The notes beneath the pieces were generated by a model. The model did not search any database. It was given only the letters and a program-made list of their open reading frames with translations, and was not told where the DNA came from. A stretch of DNA of 64,000 nt from Ahaetulla prasina (taxonomy: Eukaryota > Chordata > Lepidosauria > Squamata > Colubridae), in contig NC_080548.1 of the NCBI RefSeq assembly GCF_028640845.1, positions 22,025,821 through 22,089,820 of the forward strand. The letters run 5' to 3'. This document shows, in pieces, positions 1 through 9,721 of this stretch. A program made the translations under genes and the position numbers. Numbering within the stretch: position 1 is the stretch's first letter; each line of letters starts with the position of its first letter.

Positions 1-84
1 ACTTCATCAACCATCTTCTCTACCTCCTGTCTTCTGAATTTTAAAAAAATATGCCTGGCTAGTTTGATTTCGCTTCTACTATGC

Positions 85-486
85 CCATGATGGCGAATCT
101 ATTGCACGCATGCCCAAAGCAGCACGCAGAACCATTTCGCCTGGCACGTGCAGCGTCGCCCATTCCTCTTCCAGGTTTCTGGCATACATGTGTGCATGAC
201 GATCAGCTGGCCTTTGTGCATGTGGCAGTGCTCGAAACTTGAAAGTTTTTCAGCGTGGGCATGTGCCCCGGCCAGCTGATCATCACCCACACATGCGCGC
301 CAGTAACCAGAAGCCTAGGTGTCCGGTGTGCGTGTGTGTGCCAAAAACCGGAAGTTTATTTCCTGGTGTGTGCATGCACATGCATGCCCCCTTTGCAGCT
401 CCTCTTCTGGGTTGACCGGCTGACAAGCATGTGCCGAATTCTGGGTTGACCGGCTCACTCGGTGCCGAAAAGATTCGCCATCACTG
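85..486 (+). mobile_element. hAT-like element, family D, copy 1
   Basis: The left end CCATGATGGCGAATCT and the right end GATTCGCCATCACTG form terminal inverted repeats. Flanks TACTATGC (77-84) and CACTATGC (487-494) are an 8-bp target duplication with one mismatch. No transposase is seen; the interior is GTGTGCATG-rich. Confidence 0.8.
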
Positions 487-540
487 CACTATGCATACAG
501 GAGCTCAAGGTGGAGCTCCTTCCATTTCCTTCCACTATAA

Positions 541-1026
541 CCATGATGGCGAACCTATGGCACGTGTGCCACAGGTGGCACACGGAGCCATATCAGTGGG
601 CACGCAAGCTCAGCATGGGACCGGAAGTCGACAAATGGGCCATTTCCGGCACCCGGCGGCCTCCCCCTGGAGGCTGTTTTTGCCCTCCTCAGGCTCCTAG
701 AAAGGCTCTGGAGGCTAGGGAGAGCAAAAAATGGGCCTTCTGGTCCCACCAGAAGTCGGCAAATGGGCCATTTCCGGCCTCCGGAGTGCCTACGGGGTGG
801 GGGAGACCGTTTTCACCATCCTCAGGCTCCTAGAAAGGCCCTGGAACCTGTGGAGGGCGAAAAACGTGCCTACCGGGCCCACCGGGCCACAAGCAGGGTG
901 AGTGCAGGGGGGTTCACGCGCGCATGTGTGGGGGGCGGGGCACATAGAATTATGGGTGTGGGCATGCACACCTGCAACTCCTCCACTGCTTTTGGCACGT
1001 GATGGCAAAAAGGTTAACCATCACTG
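541..1026 (+). mobile_element. hAT-like element, family D, copy 2
   Basis: Same family and orientation as the element 55 bases upstream. It starts CCATGATGGCGAACCT and ends GGTTAACCATCACTG, with duplications CACTATAA (533-540) and CACTAAAA (1027-1034). The interior holds two related GC-rich segments (about 655-745 and 805-865), so it is partly internally repeated. Confidence 0.8.
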
Positions 1027-1034
1027 CACTAAAA

Positions 1035-1372
1035 CAACTCTTTGAAGTTGGGCTGAGAGAGTGACAGGTCCAAGAGTCTCTTGTGGGTTTCTGTGGCCAA
1101 GGGGGTGCTTGAACAGGTGCCAGCCTGACCCCTTGACTCCTTCATCTCACCAGCTGTCAGTGCCATTGAACTGTGAAAAACATCCACAGAACTGGAACAG
1201 GCTGCGGGAAACTATTTTTCTTCTTCTTTGGAATAAATGAATGTGAAAAGATGACCAGAAGTTATACTCCACTCCATTCATGCTTCACTTCCATGTGAAC
1301 CTCTCCATCAAATAATCAGGAAACTGGCTGACTCTTAATCAGGAATATGGAAGTATCATTTTTTTACTAGGT
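1035..1372. other. Unassigned non-coding stretch
   Basis: No convincing gene. A short GGGCTGAGAGAGTGAC-like segment resembles a decayed tRNA-derived SINE, but it is too short to call. Confidence 0.4.
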
Positions 1373-1553
1373 AATCCTCAACTTACGACCACAGTTGAAT
1401 CCTTAGCAAATTTCCATTGCTAAGCAAGACAGTTGTTAAGTGACGTTTGCCCCATTTTATGACCTTTCTTGCTACGGTCGCTAAGGGATATCACTGCAGT
1501 TCTTTGGTCAGTAGCAAGGTTGTTGAGTGAATCTGGCAAGCAATTGACTTTAT
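1373..1553 (+). mobile_element. Family P MITE, left half (split by an L2 insertion)
   Basis: Starts AGGTAATCCTCAACTTACGACC and follows the family P pattern (TTGTTAAGTGA, TTTTATGACCTTTCTTGC) until the ATTGACTT point, where L2 sequence begins. The remaining half reappears after the L2, at about 2226-2657 and 2895-2950. Confidence 0.75.
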
Positions 1554-2225
1554 TAATTTATTTATTGAATTTATATTGCCACCTATTCGCCCGTGACGAC
1601 TCAAGTCGGTTTACAGAATAAAAGACCGCATTTAAAACAATAAAAACTAATTAAAAGAATCAAATAAATGAATATAGTACAATATAACAAAATCCCCACC
1701 TCTCACTGCCCGCCCCGGCGACAGCCGATCACGCAAGCCATTTAATGGTCTCCATCCCGCTCTGGGTTCCCCGGGCCCGCTGGCAGAACCAGGTCTTCAG
1801 CGCCTTCCAGAAGAGTTATTAGAGTGGGGGCTTTTCTAATCTCTGGGGGGGAATGATGCTCCAGAGAGAGGGAGCCACCACGGAGAAGGCCCTTCTCCTG
1901 GGTCCCACCAGGTGTATCACCTTAGGGGATGGGACCTGCAGCAATCCCTGCCTCCCCACTCTGATGGGTCAGGTAGATGTGACCGGCAAGAGACGGTCCC
2001 TCAGATAACCTGGTCCCAAGCCATGAAGGTCTTTAAAGGTAACAACCAGCACCTTGAATTGCCCCCGGAAGCAAATCGTCAACCAATGCAGCTCCCGCAG
2101 AAAAGGTGATACATGTGCACACTGAGGTCTGCACAAAACCATGAGGGCCACTGCATTTTGCACCAACCGGAGCTTCCGGATGCTCTTCAAGGGCAGCCGC
2201 ATGTAGAGCGCATTGTAGACTTTGC
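1554..2225 (-). mobile_element. L2-type LINE, 3' portion
   Basis: Read on the minus strand, it ends in an (A/T)-rich AATAAATAAA tail and the L2-like terminal hairpin AAACCGACTTGAGTCGTCACG. Further upstream it encodes the end of the reverse-transcriptase protein, including LRELHWL and FKDLHGLGPGYLRDRL (about 1969-2202). It is 5'-truncated and the frame is broken. Target duplication GACTTT is visible at the MITE junctions. Confidence 0.75.
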
Positions 2226-2575
2226 TTGCTAGAAGGTCTCAAAAGATGATCACATGATCCTGCAACAATGCATCGGTCATAAAGACGGTCCCTCAGATAA
2301 CCTGGTCCCAAGCCATGAAGGTCTTTAAAGGTAACAACCAGCACCTTGAATTGCCCCCGGAAGCAAATCGTCAACCAATGCAGCTCCCGCAGGAAAGGTG
2401 ATACCTGTGCACACTGAGGTCTGCACAAAACCATGAGGGCCACTGCATTTTGCACCAACCGGAGCTCCCGGATGCTCTTCAAGGGCAGCCCCATGTAGAG
2501 CGCATTGTAGACTTTGCTTGCTAGACGGTCTCAAAAGATGATCACATGATCCTGCAACAATGCATCGGTCATAAA
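1992..2575. repeat. 292-bp tandem duplication, two units
   Basis: Unit 1 is 1992-2283 and unit 2 is 2284-2575. I count five substitutions, about 98% identity. Each unit joins part of the L2 copy to the resumed right half of the family P MITE, so the duplication is younger than the L2 insertion. Confidence 0.9.
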
Positions 2576-2950
2576 TGCATGCCAGTTGCCAAGCGTCCAA
2601 ATTTTTGATCCCAGGCTGAAATGAAGTGTGAAAAACCTGTCCTAAGTCGCTTTTTATGAGCCACGGTGGCGCAGTGGTTAGAGTGCAGTACTGCAGGCTA
2701 CTTGTGCTGATTGCCGGCTGCCTACAATTTGGCAGTTCGAATCTCACCAGGCTCAAGGTTGACTCAGCCTTCCAGAGGTGGGTAAAACGAAGAGCCAGAT
2801 TGCTTGGGTACAATAGGCTGACTCTGTAAGCCGCTTAGAGAGGGCTGTAAAAGCACTGTGAAGCGGTATATAAGCCTAAGTGCTATTGCTATTTTTCATT
2901 GCAGTTGCAAGTTTGAACAGTCACTAAATGAATGGTTGTAGGTTGTACCT
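2576..2950 (+). mobile_element. Family P MITE, right half, with SINE insertion
   Basis: Continues the MITE begun at 1373 (TGCCAAGCGTCCAAATTTTTGATC, then TAAGTCGCTTTTT) and finishes with AGTCACTAAATG...GTTGTACCTGTA. The tRNA-derived SINE at 2657-2893 interrupts it inside the conserved poly-T of the family. Confidence 0.7.
2657..2893 (+). mobile_element. tRNA-derived SINE with GCTATT tail
   Basis: Has an A-box-like GGTGGCGCAGTGGTTAGAG, a B-box-like GGCAGTTCGAATCTC, the shared body GGTTGACTCAGCCTTCCAG and a 3' end AAGCGGTATATAAG with a TGCTATTGCTATT tail. Close relative at 15,588-15,816. Confidence 0.85.
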
Positions 2951-2956
2951 GTAACA

Positions 2957-3410
2957 AGTTTTATTAAGAGGCACAAGCTTAAGTGATCTGCAGTCGACAG
3001 GCATTCTGTGTAAAAAGATAAAGGGCTCTCTGTGGATTTTACTCTGCTGGTCATTGCCGACTATTTCTGTTTCAAGACCATTGAGCCAGTGCTGTCCGAA
3101 GACATTTCCGTGGTCATGTGGCGAGCATGACATCACAGAGAGCTGTTACCTATTTAAAATAGAATTAAATAGAATAACAGAGTTGGAAGGGACCTTGGAG
3201 GTCTTCTAGTCCAACCCCCTGCCTAGGCAGGAAACTCTACACCACTTCAGACAAATGGTTATCCAATCTCTTCTTAAAAACTTCCAGTATTGGAGCATTT
3301 ACAACTTCTACAACTACAACTTCTACTCACGTCTGCATGCTTTCGAACTGCTAGGTTGGCAGGAGCGCTCTGTGCACCTGACGAAAAAGAACTTCAGCTC
3401 ACCAATAAAA
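2957..3410 (-). mobile_element. Decayed Sauria-type SINE interrupted by a CR1 fragment
   Basis: Minus-strand similarity to the better copies at 47.3 and 62.0 kb. The GCCAGTGCTGTCCGAAGACA / TCCGTGGTCATGTGGC part is at 3082-3128 and the TGCTTTCGAACTGCTAGG part at 3339-3357. CR1 sequence (3155-3312) sits between the halves. Confidence 0.65.
3155..3312 (-). mobile_element. CR1 LINE 3' fragment
   Basis: Minus-strand CR1 3' end: AGTTGGAAGGGACCTTGGAG, GTCTTCTAGTCCAACCCCCT, then the 3' part of the coding region (ATCCAATCTCTTCTTAAAAAC). The short AATAGAAT-type terminal repeat is at its 3' end. It is inserted in a Sauria SINE. Confidence 0.85.
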
Positions 3411-3640
3411 TATGTGCCTTCTCATCAAAATTTGCTGGTTTGAAAAGGTGCTGTCAGATTGCTCCTGGTTTTGGGCTTCTCTCCACGAACCTGGCTTTTA
3501 CCTGGCTTTGAGTAAGACTAGCATGCTTTGAGTAACTGAAGCTGGGCTTTCTCTTGAATGAAAAGGGGAGTGCAAGGCTGCCCCCTGATGTTGATTTTCA
3601 GCCAAACAGATAACATTTTGGGGTTCAGACGGGGAAGAGA
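3411..3640. other. Unique non-coding stretch
   Basis: No gene, repeat or regulatory signal that I can support. Confidence 0.3.
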
Positions 3641-3723
3641 TTAGAATAGAATAGAATAGAATAGAATAGAATAGAATAGAATAGAATAGAATAGAATAGA
3701 ATAGAATAGAATAGAATAGAATA
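3641..3723. repeat. (AATAG)n pentanucleotide microsatellite
   Basis: About sixteen near-perfect AGAAT/AATAG units. This motif is the one carried at snake CR1-L3 LINE tails (compare 52,724-52,800), but no LINE body is recognisable beside this array. Confidence 0.95.
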
Positions 3724-4398
3724 ATCTGTTCCTCTGCAGAATAGGGCATGAGGAAGGACTGGCTTTATTGTTAAATTCAGAGAGACCTGTAAAGGGGGCA
3801 GTTGGAGAAACAATTATACAGCCCTGAGAGCGTGAGAAAGCAACTCAAAATAATGCCACCTTGATTTTGTTTAGAATCAGGTGGGGCAGAGAGAGAGAGA
3901 CTCCCAAAGTTCTGTTACTCTACTTTATTACAATAAAGAGGATTCCTAGAATCCTTGCTGGGCCTGTTTCTTGGCTCAGCCTATCTGAAAGGGCTGATAG
4001 TAGCTTATTTGAAAGGTAAAACCAACCAACAAACAAAACACAAATAATTGAGAAGTAAAAACCAGCTCAAAAGCATCTGCTTTTTTCAACGGTGATAAAG
4101 TCTGATGAGTTTAACAGCTGAAAACATTCATGCAGGGTTTTTTTTTCTCTTTGTTTTGGTAAAAATATAGAAAGTTTATGGTGGCTTTCCTCCAGGGCTT
4201 CATGTATTTCTGATGATCATCTAACCTGAGTTTATAATCCTGGTATGTTTGTGTGGTTTTCCCTCTAAGTCCTAAGTAGCTTGTTTCATTTTTTTGAGCC
4301 ATTCCAGGTTGGTTAGCTGCTACTCAAAAGCAGATCCCTATTGAAGTGGACTCAGCCTTTACAGATGGAAATCATTGTGACCAGACTTGAAAATGATG
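3724..4398. other. Unique non-coding stretch
   Basis: AT-rich with short poly-T runs and no supported gene. A 63-codon minus frame at 4111-4302 has no recognisable domain. Confidence 0.3.
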
Positions 4399-4406
4399 GC
4401 TCAGAT

Positions 4407-4613
4407 CAGGGATGAAATTCGGCAGGTTCAGATAGGTTCTGGAGAACCGGTAGTGGAAATTTTGAGTAGTTCGGAGAACCGGCAAATTCCACTTCTGGCT
4501 GGCCCCAGAGTGGGGTGGGAATGGAGATTTTGCAGTATCTTTCCCCTGCCACACCCACCAAGATACCCCACGCCTACAGAACCGGTAGTAAAAAAAATTG
4601 AATTCCACCACTG
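4407..4613 (+). mobile_element. hAT-like MITE, family B
   Basis: CAGGGATGAAATTCGGCAGG to TTGAATTCCACCACTG, with two internal GAACCGG boxes. Perfect 8-bp target duplication GCTCAGAT at 4399-4406 and 4614-4621. Length 207 bp, no coding capacity. Confidence 0.92.
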
Positions 4614-4639
4614 GCTCAGATGCTTCTTAGACAATATGT

Positions 4640-4770
4640 GTTAAATTTATGTATTTTTTCTTTTTTATTAATTCAATGTATTGTCCATCCAGCTATCCAA
4701 GAAGCCCAGGTGATGAACAAAATAAAAACACAGCATTTAATTAATAGAACAACAACAAAAGTAAAACCAA
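4640..4770 (-). mobile_element. L2-like LINE tail remnant (weak)
   Basis: A TTTTTATTAATTCAATGTATT-like start followed by AAAATAAAAACACAGCATTTAAT resembles minus-strand L2 3' ends elsewhere in the window, but the diagnostic CGCCCTTCTCC hairpin is absent. Confidence 0.35.
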
Positions 4771-5575
4771 AACTACGTTGTGGCTCAGTAAACCATTAGA
4801 CACATCCATCCATGGCACAACTTTGCTAGCATCTAGAAGCCAATGACTGGGGGAATATTTTTATCATCTGGTTAATTCCGTATAAGGGCCACACTTAGAA
4901 GCCTTAACTAGGACTGAGAAAATCCAGCCTTCCTGTTAGTAGTAAACTAAAATTCCCAGCAGCCGTTGGCACTATGGGGAAGAGATTCTGGGTATATCTT
5001 TTAAAAAATAACATCATTTCTTTAAAAGTTGATTTGTAAAAATGGAGGTCTTTGTAGACTTCCCACACATTCCTGGGTCACTTACTCTAAATGTGAACAA
5101 AAATGGAAACATATTTCCACAGTTGGCAAAATAGTTAGACTATGATTTTTTCTTCCTGGATTTGGGTTTGGTTGACTTAATTCGCTCCTTCATCCTGTTG
5201 CATAACTTGAGGAATGCCTAGCTGGACTCTGAAAAACCAGGACGACGTTCTAAAGATTAGCCAAGGCCTGGGAAAAAACCATTTAACGGGTAGCCTTTAA
5301 CCTTCAGAAAATTAGAAAGCGCATTCTTTCTCCTTATATGTGTCTATAAGAATGTAGAATTACTTGAGGCTGGAATTTTGAGCAGAATTACTCAGTTTAA
5401 AAGATGGCATCGGATGACAAAATATATTCTGTAATAAAGTTGTTTTCATGACAAAGAAGTCAAAGTTGCATGCCTTTAACTGGCTGCCATTCAGCACAAC
5501 ACCCGTGAAGAACCAAGTGGAACTTCAGCCCCATGGTTATGACTGGCCATCTTGACTTTTGGGGAGACCCCTTAA
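4771..5575. other. Unique non-coding stretch
   Basis: No repeat family or gene recognised. Possible far-upstream HTR1D regulatory DNA, but no motif is strong enough to name. Confidence 0.3.
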
Positions 5576-5576
5576 A

Positions 5577-5782
5577 CAGTATAGCATAGCATAGCATAGC
5601 ATAGCATTGCATTGCATTGCATTGCAATATAATATAATATAATATAATATAATATAATATAATATAATATAATATAATATAATATAATATAATATATTAT
5701 ATTATATTATATTATATTATATTATATTATATTATATTATATTATATTATATTATATTATATTATATTATATTATATTATAC
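5577..5782. repeat. Compound pentanucleotide array with a palindromic core
   Basis: ATAGC units (5577-5608) pass into ATTGC units (5609-5625), then AATAT units (5626-5695). These flip exactly into their reverse complement, ATTAT units (5696-5781). The last 156 bases are one large inverted repeat with no spacer. It adjoins the 3' end of a CR1-L3-like LINE. Confidence 0.93.
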
Positions 5783-6245
5783 TATAATTCTTTGTTGGCC
5801 AAGTGTGATTGGACACACAAGGAATTTGTCTTTGGTGCATAAGCTCTCAGTGTACATAGAAAGAAAAGATACATTCCTTAAGAATCATAAGGTACAACAC
5901 AATGATAGTCATAGGGTACTAATAAGCAATCAAATCCTACTAGGAGACAATCAATATAAATCATAAGGATACAGCAACAAGTTACAGTCATGCATTCGTA
6001 AGTGGGAGGAGATGGGTGATAGGAACGATGAGAAGTAATAGTAATGCAGCCTTAGTGAATAGTCTGACAGTGTTGAGGGAATTAATAGTTTAGCAGAGTG
6101 ATGGCACGGGTGAAAAAACTGTTCTTGTGTCTAGTTGTTCTGGTGTGCTGTGCTCTATAGCGTCGTTTTGAGGGTAGGAGTTGAAACAATTTATGTCCTG
6201 GATGCGAGGGGTCTGTAGATATTTTCACAGCCCTCTGTGAAGTCC
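5783..6245 (-). mobile_element. CR1-L3-like LINE, 3' end
   Basis: Minus-strand copy related to 52,240-52,728. It encodes HPGHKLFQLLPSKRRYRA-like residues (about 6120-6240), then a 3'UTR ending in CCAACAAAGAATTATAG before the pentanucleotide tail. It is 5'-truncated. The residues match the C-terminal region of the LINE polyprotein; the assignment to CR1-L3 rests on the tail type. Confidence 0.7.
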
Positions 6246-7290
6246 TATATGAAGTTCTACAGGATCCTGATTTGTGATTTCCAGAGTGGGTGAATGATCT
6301 CAGAATGGGTGGAGCCAAACATTTATATCTCCCTCCCCTTTTTGCATTTTTATTTAAGTCCACCAGGTTTAAAGCACAAAAATGATGCCTGGTGTATTTT
6401 ATTTCCCCATGGACAAATTCCAGGTTCTACCTTTTTTAGTGTTGTGGGCTCTTGGGCAGAACCCTGTATGCAGTCCTTGGATTGACAGGAATTTGTACCA
6501 TTAGACAGAGAGATATATTTAATTTTTGTTCCTTTTTACTCCGGTACAGTTGAATGAAGAGGTAAGGGCTTCATGCAAGAAATTGACCGTTTTCTTGCCG
6601 TTTTACTGGTGTTATGAAATATGTATCTAATCTGTTGTGTTTTATATTCCAGCCAGTTAATTTAGCCAGTGTTTGTCTGCAGCTCTAAGAACAGGTAAAT
6701 ACATTATTCTTGTCTTATTTTTTTGGTCACTTTCCTTAACACATCAAGACTTCACAAGAAAATTGGATACAGCTTGTGTAATGCATAGAATCTTATTCTG
6801 ACTTCAAAATACCTATTACAGAAATCTCCTACAGTAATACGATTAAGGACAAGGCTATTTTTCAGAATACCGTAGTTTTGTGTCTCTAACGATGTAAAAG
6901 CTTAGCTGTCCTCTTTAGAAAATCCCATCCTGTATATTCAGATAGCTTTCCAGATTTTTTTAAAAAGTAATTTTTATTGGGGAAAAAAAATGACAGAATA
7001 AAAATTTAAAAAATTTAAAGCAAAAAGAAAAGAAGCAAAATAACGAGAAAAGTATAAAAAAGATTTTAAATTTAAGTCCATAACGCAGAAGGTCTTGATA
7101 TGTTTAGATTCTCAAGTGGTCTAGTTGGCTTTGAAATAAACTTGTTTCCTCTGTGTTTATAACTGTAAATCCATAAACTTGGCTGAAAATTGTTGCCTTT
7201 TCTTTTTACTTGTGAATGTATCTTCTTTAGAGTCGGCAGCGCGTGCCATTCTTCTGGCTCAGCTAATGTTTTTGTTGTCATTTTGATTTT
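6246..7290. other. Upstream flank of HTR1D, non-coding
   Basis: No recognisable exon. A-rich DNA at 6955-7070 with TTTTTATTGGGG could be a decayed minus-strand LINE tail, but I cannot assign it. Promoter elements of HTR1D are not identifiable by eye. Confidence 0.3.
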
Positions 7291-7404
7291 TCTTTAACAG
7301 CAGCCTCTTCTCACCCCAGCCCTTGGTGTTTTAGTCGAGAAAGCCTGTTGGCATTCAGAAATCCAAAGATTTTAAAAACAAAGGAGACCCAGCACAGCTG
7401 AAAA
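7291..7404 (+). other. HTR1D: HTR1D 5'UTR with candidate splice acceptor
   Basis: A pyrimidine-rich run ends in TTTAACAG at 7300, and a second CCCCAG ends at 7319. Either could be the acceptor joining an upstream non-coding exon to the coding exon. The stretch then runs about 85-105 bases to the ATG and contains the in-frame stop at 7399. Which acceptor is used, and whether transcription instead starts nearby, cannot be told from sequence. Confidence 0.4.
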
Positions 7405-8538
7405 ATGAACCCATACAACTTATCTTCAGACTTGATTTTCCCAAGAGCGGCCAACGAATCTCTCAATGCCAGTGACGTGAAAGAGGCCTGGGACCAAGGG
7501 ACATTGCTGGGCCTAAAGGTTTTACTGGCAGCAGCTCTGGTTCTGATCACGTTGGCCACCATACTCTTCAACACCTTTGTCATCATCACAATTATCCTGA
7601 CCCGAAAACTCCACACTCCTGCCAATTATCTCATTGGCTCCCTGGCTGCCACAGACCTCCTGGTGTCCATCCTGGTCATGCCGATCAGCATTGTGTACAC
7701 GGTCACTCACCTATGGTCTTTTGGCCAAGTCATGTGCGATATCTGGTTGTCCTCGGACATCACCTGCTGCACGGCCTCCATCCTGCATCTGTGTATCATC
7801 GCCTTGGACAGGTACTGGGCCATCACGGATGCTCTCGAATATACCAAACGCCGGACGGCTGGCCGGGCTGCCATCATGATTGCCGTCGTTTGGGTTCTCT
7901 CCATCTGCATCTCTATCCCTCCTCTTTTCTGGAGACAAGCCAAGGCTCACGAGGAGCTGGCCACTTGCACCGTCAACACAGATCAGATCTCCTACACCAT
8001 CTATTCTACCTGTGGCGCCTTTTACATCCCAACCGTGCTGCTTGTCATCTTGTACGGCAGGATTTACATTACCGCGCGAACCCGAATTCTTAAGCCACCC
8101 TCTCTCTACGGGAAGCGCTTCACCACAGCCCAACTCATCACCGGCTCTGCGAGTTCTTCTCTATGCTCCGTGACGTCGAATCTTCACCAGGGACCTTCCG
8201 ATCCGCAGGCCTCCCCGGTGGTTATCAATCACGTGAGGATCAAGGTAGCCGATTCCGTCCTTGAAAGAAAGCGGATTTTGGCTGCGCGAGAAAGGAAAGC
8301 TACCAAGACCCTGGGGATTATTCTGGGCGCGTTCATTTTTTGCTGGCTGCCGTTCTTTGTGGTGTCTTTGGTCAACCCTATTTGCCAAGGAGCCTGTTGG
8401 CCTCTTCATATCCTGATGGACGTTTTCACCTGGTTGGGTTATCTGAACTCACTGATTAACCCCATTATATATACTGTCTTTAATGAAGATTTCAAGCAGG
8501 CATTTCAAAAAATAATGCACTTTAAAAACTGCATTTAG
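7405..8538 (+). CDS. HTR1D: 5-hydroxytryptamine receptor 1D (serotonin 5-HT1D GPCR), single coding exon
   Basis: Complete 377-codon frame encoding a class A aminergic receptor that couples serotonin to Gi/o at the plasma membrane. Seven hydrophobic helices lie near residues 39-64, 76-97, 111-135, 155-174, 195-217, 301-325 and 337-359. Amine-binding Asp118 (3.32), DRY at 135-137, the Cys111/Cys188 disulfide pair, CWLPFF at 313-318 and NPIIY at 352-356 are all present. N-glycosylation sequons sit at Asn5, Asn17 and Asn21. The third-loop stretch [14 protein letters not shown] (236-249) and the length favour 1D over 1B. Thr342 in TM7 is the residue found in human-type 1B/1D receptors. The start is supported by an in-frame TGA at 7399-7401, two codons upstream, and A at -3; the stop is TAG. 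An intronless coding region is normal for this subfamily. The N-terminus and a terminal Cys376 differ from the human protein I recall. No frameshift or missing key residue is seen. Confidence 0.97.
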   Translation: MNPYNLSSDLIFPRAANESLNASDVKEAWDQGTLLGLKVLLAAALVLITLATILFNTFVIITIILTRKLHTPANYLIGSLAATDLLVSILVMPISIVYTVTHLWSFGQVMCDIWLSSDITCCTASILHLCIIALDRYWAITDALEYTKRRTAGRAAIMIAVVWVLSICISIPPLFWRQAKAHEELATCTVNTDQISYTIYSTCGAFYIPTVLLVILYGRIYITARTRILKPPSLYGKRFTTAQLITGSASSSLCSVTSNLHQGPSDPQASPVVINHVRIKVADSVLERKRILAARERKATKTLGIILGAFIFCWLPFFVVSLVNPICQGACWPLHILMDVFTWLGYLNSLINPIIYTVFNEDFKQAFQKIMHFKNCI

Positions 8539-8801
8539 CCGTCTTGATTTTGGACCCTGCTCCCAATTGTAGACTTCTATGCATAAAACTTTCTATGTGG
8601 AAGTTCTCTGGGGTGGATTAGGAGCTGTTGGTAGGAATTTAGGTGCAGGCACTAAAAATAATTCAATGAATCAATGAAATACCAGAGTTCTTGAGATTTT
8701 AGCAATGCAGTTCCTATGATTTTGCATAAGAACACTGAAATCTCAGTATTATTTTACATTCTGGCCTACGATCTTGCACATAAATGTTGAAATCTTGCGT
8801 G
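8539..8801 (+). other. HTR1D: Probable HTR1D 3'UTR/downstream flank
   Basis: Non-repetitive DNA after the stop. No canonical AATAAA is present before the first transposon; ATAAAA at about 8583 and ACATAAA at 8779 are weak candidates. The 3' end of the transcript may lie further down. Confidence 0.35.
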
Positions 8802-8809
8802 ATTTAGCC

Positions 8810-8941
8810 CAGGGGTGTCCAACCTTGGCAACTTTTAAGACCTGTGGACTTCAACTCCCAGAATTCCCCAGCCAGCTATGTTGACTGGGAAAATCTAGGA
8901 ATTGAAGTCCACAAGTCCTAAAGTTGCCAAGGGGACCCATG
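8810..8941. mobile_element. hAT-like hairpin MITE, family A
   Basis: CAGGGGTGTCCAACCTTGGC start, GTGGACTTCAACTCCCAG left arm, and the complementary arm CTAGGAATTGAAGTCCAC. Flanks ATTTAGCC and ATTTAGTG match at six of eight bases. Confidence 0.82.
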
Positions 8942-8949
8942 ATTTAGTG

Positions 8950-9334
8950 AATTCCTGAGGTTTGGGCCACTTTATTTATTTAATGTATTGTGTTTGTGGC
9001 TATTTTCATTTTGCTATTCTGTGGATAGCACTTAGAGGCAGATGTCACGTGCTTGATGCTGCTGGTTGGGGACTTTAATTGTTGCTTCGATCTCATTGAC
9101 TGTATTCAGAGAACCATGAATCGGCTGAACTAGCTAAGTTGTGGATGAGACTTTCTATGTTTGCCCCTCTGCTCCTCTTTTTTCAAGAACTGAGTACACA
9201 AATCAGAAATGTTCTTCCGTGGACTGCAGTTTCTCACTTAATGGCTTCGGAACTAAATCAGGTTACAAAGTTGTGATTTGAAGAAGACTTAATGTTCTGC
9301 TATCAGCTGGAAGACTTTAGGTTTCGGATTATTG
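8950..9334. other. Unique non-coding stretch
   Basis: No gene or repeat recognised; contains short TTTATTTATTTAATG DNA only. Confidence 0.3.
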
Positions 9335-9342
9335 ACCTAAAG

Positions 9343-9667
9343 CAGGGGTCAGCAACTTGAGGCTCTGGAGCCGCATGTGGCTCTTTCACCCCCTCGGCTG
9401 CGGCTCCCTGTCACTCAAAATATACGTCACAACTGCCAATATGTAACATCTGCTGGCATGCAATTTATTGAGCTTTTCAACCAAGAAATCCAAAAAAAGT
9501 AAAGTTTCAGGAGAAAACAGAATGTTTAATTCAAATATATATGCTAGTTTTGCGGCCGCTCAAGAAATAGTCAGGCACAGGAAGGGTTTTTGTGGCTCCC
9601 GGTGTTTTCTTCTCTGTGGGAAACGGGTCCAAATGGCTCTTTGAGTGCTTAAGGTTGCAGACCCCTG
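9343..9667 (+). mobile_element. hAT (Charlie-like) non-autonomous element
   Basis: CAGGGGTCAGCAACTTGAGG to TTAAGGTTGCAGACCCCTG, with a perfect 8-bp target duplication ACCTAAAG (9335-9342, 9668-9675). Interior GAGCCGCATGTGGCTCTTT and CAAATGGCTCTTTGAGTG are characteristic of a widespread vertebrate hAT group. 325 bp, no transposase. Confidence 0.92.
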
Positions 9668-9721
9668 ACCTAAAGCATGATCATCCAGACTAAATTTTAT
9701 CAAGCATGATCATTCACTTTC

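Noticed and set aside
2033..2813. 153- and 162-codon minus frames that look repetitive and protein-like
   Set aside because: They arise from the tandemly duplicated L2/MITE DNA; only short stretches match L2 reverse transcriptase, in a different frame for part of the span.
6955..7290. Possible L1 or RTE tail (A-rich, TTTTTATTGGGG)
   Set aside because: Too short and generic to assign a family; left as unassigned upstream DNA.
7522..8409. Minus-strand and alternate-frame ORFs over HTR1D
   Set aside because: Shadows of the real receptor frame, with no independent domain.
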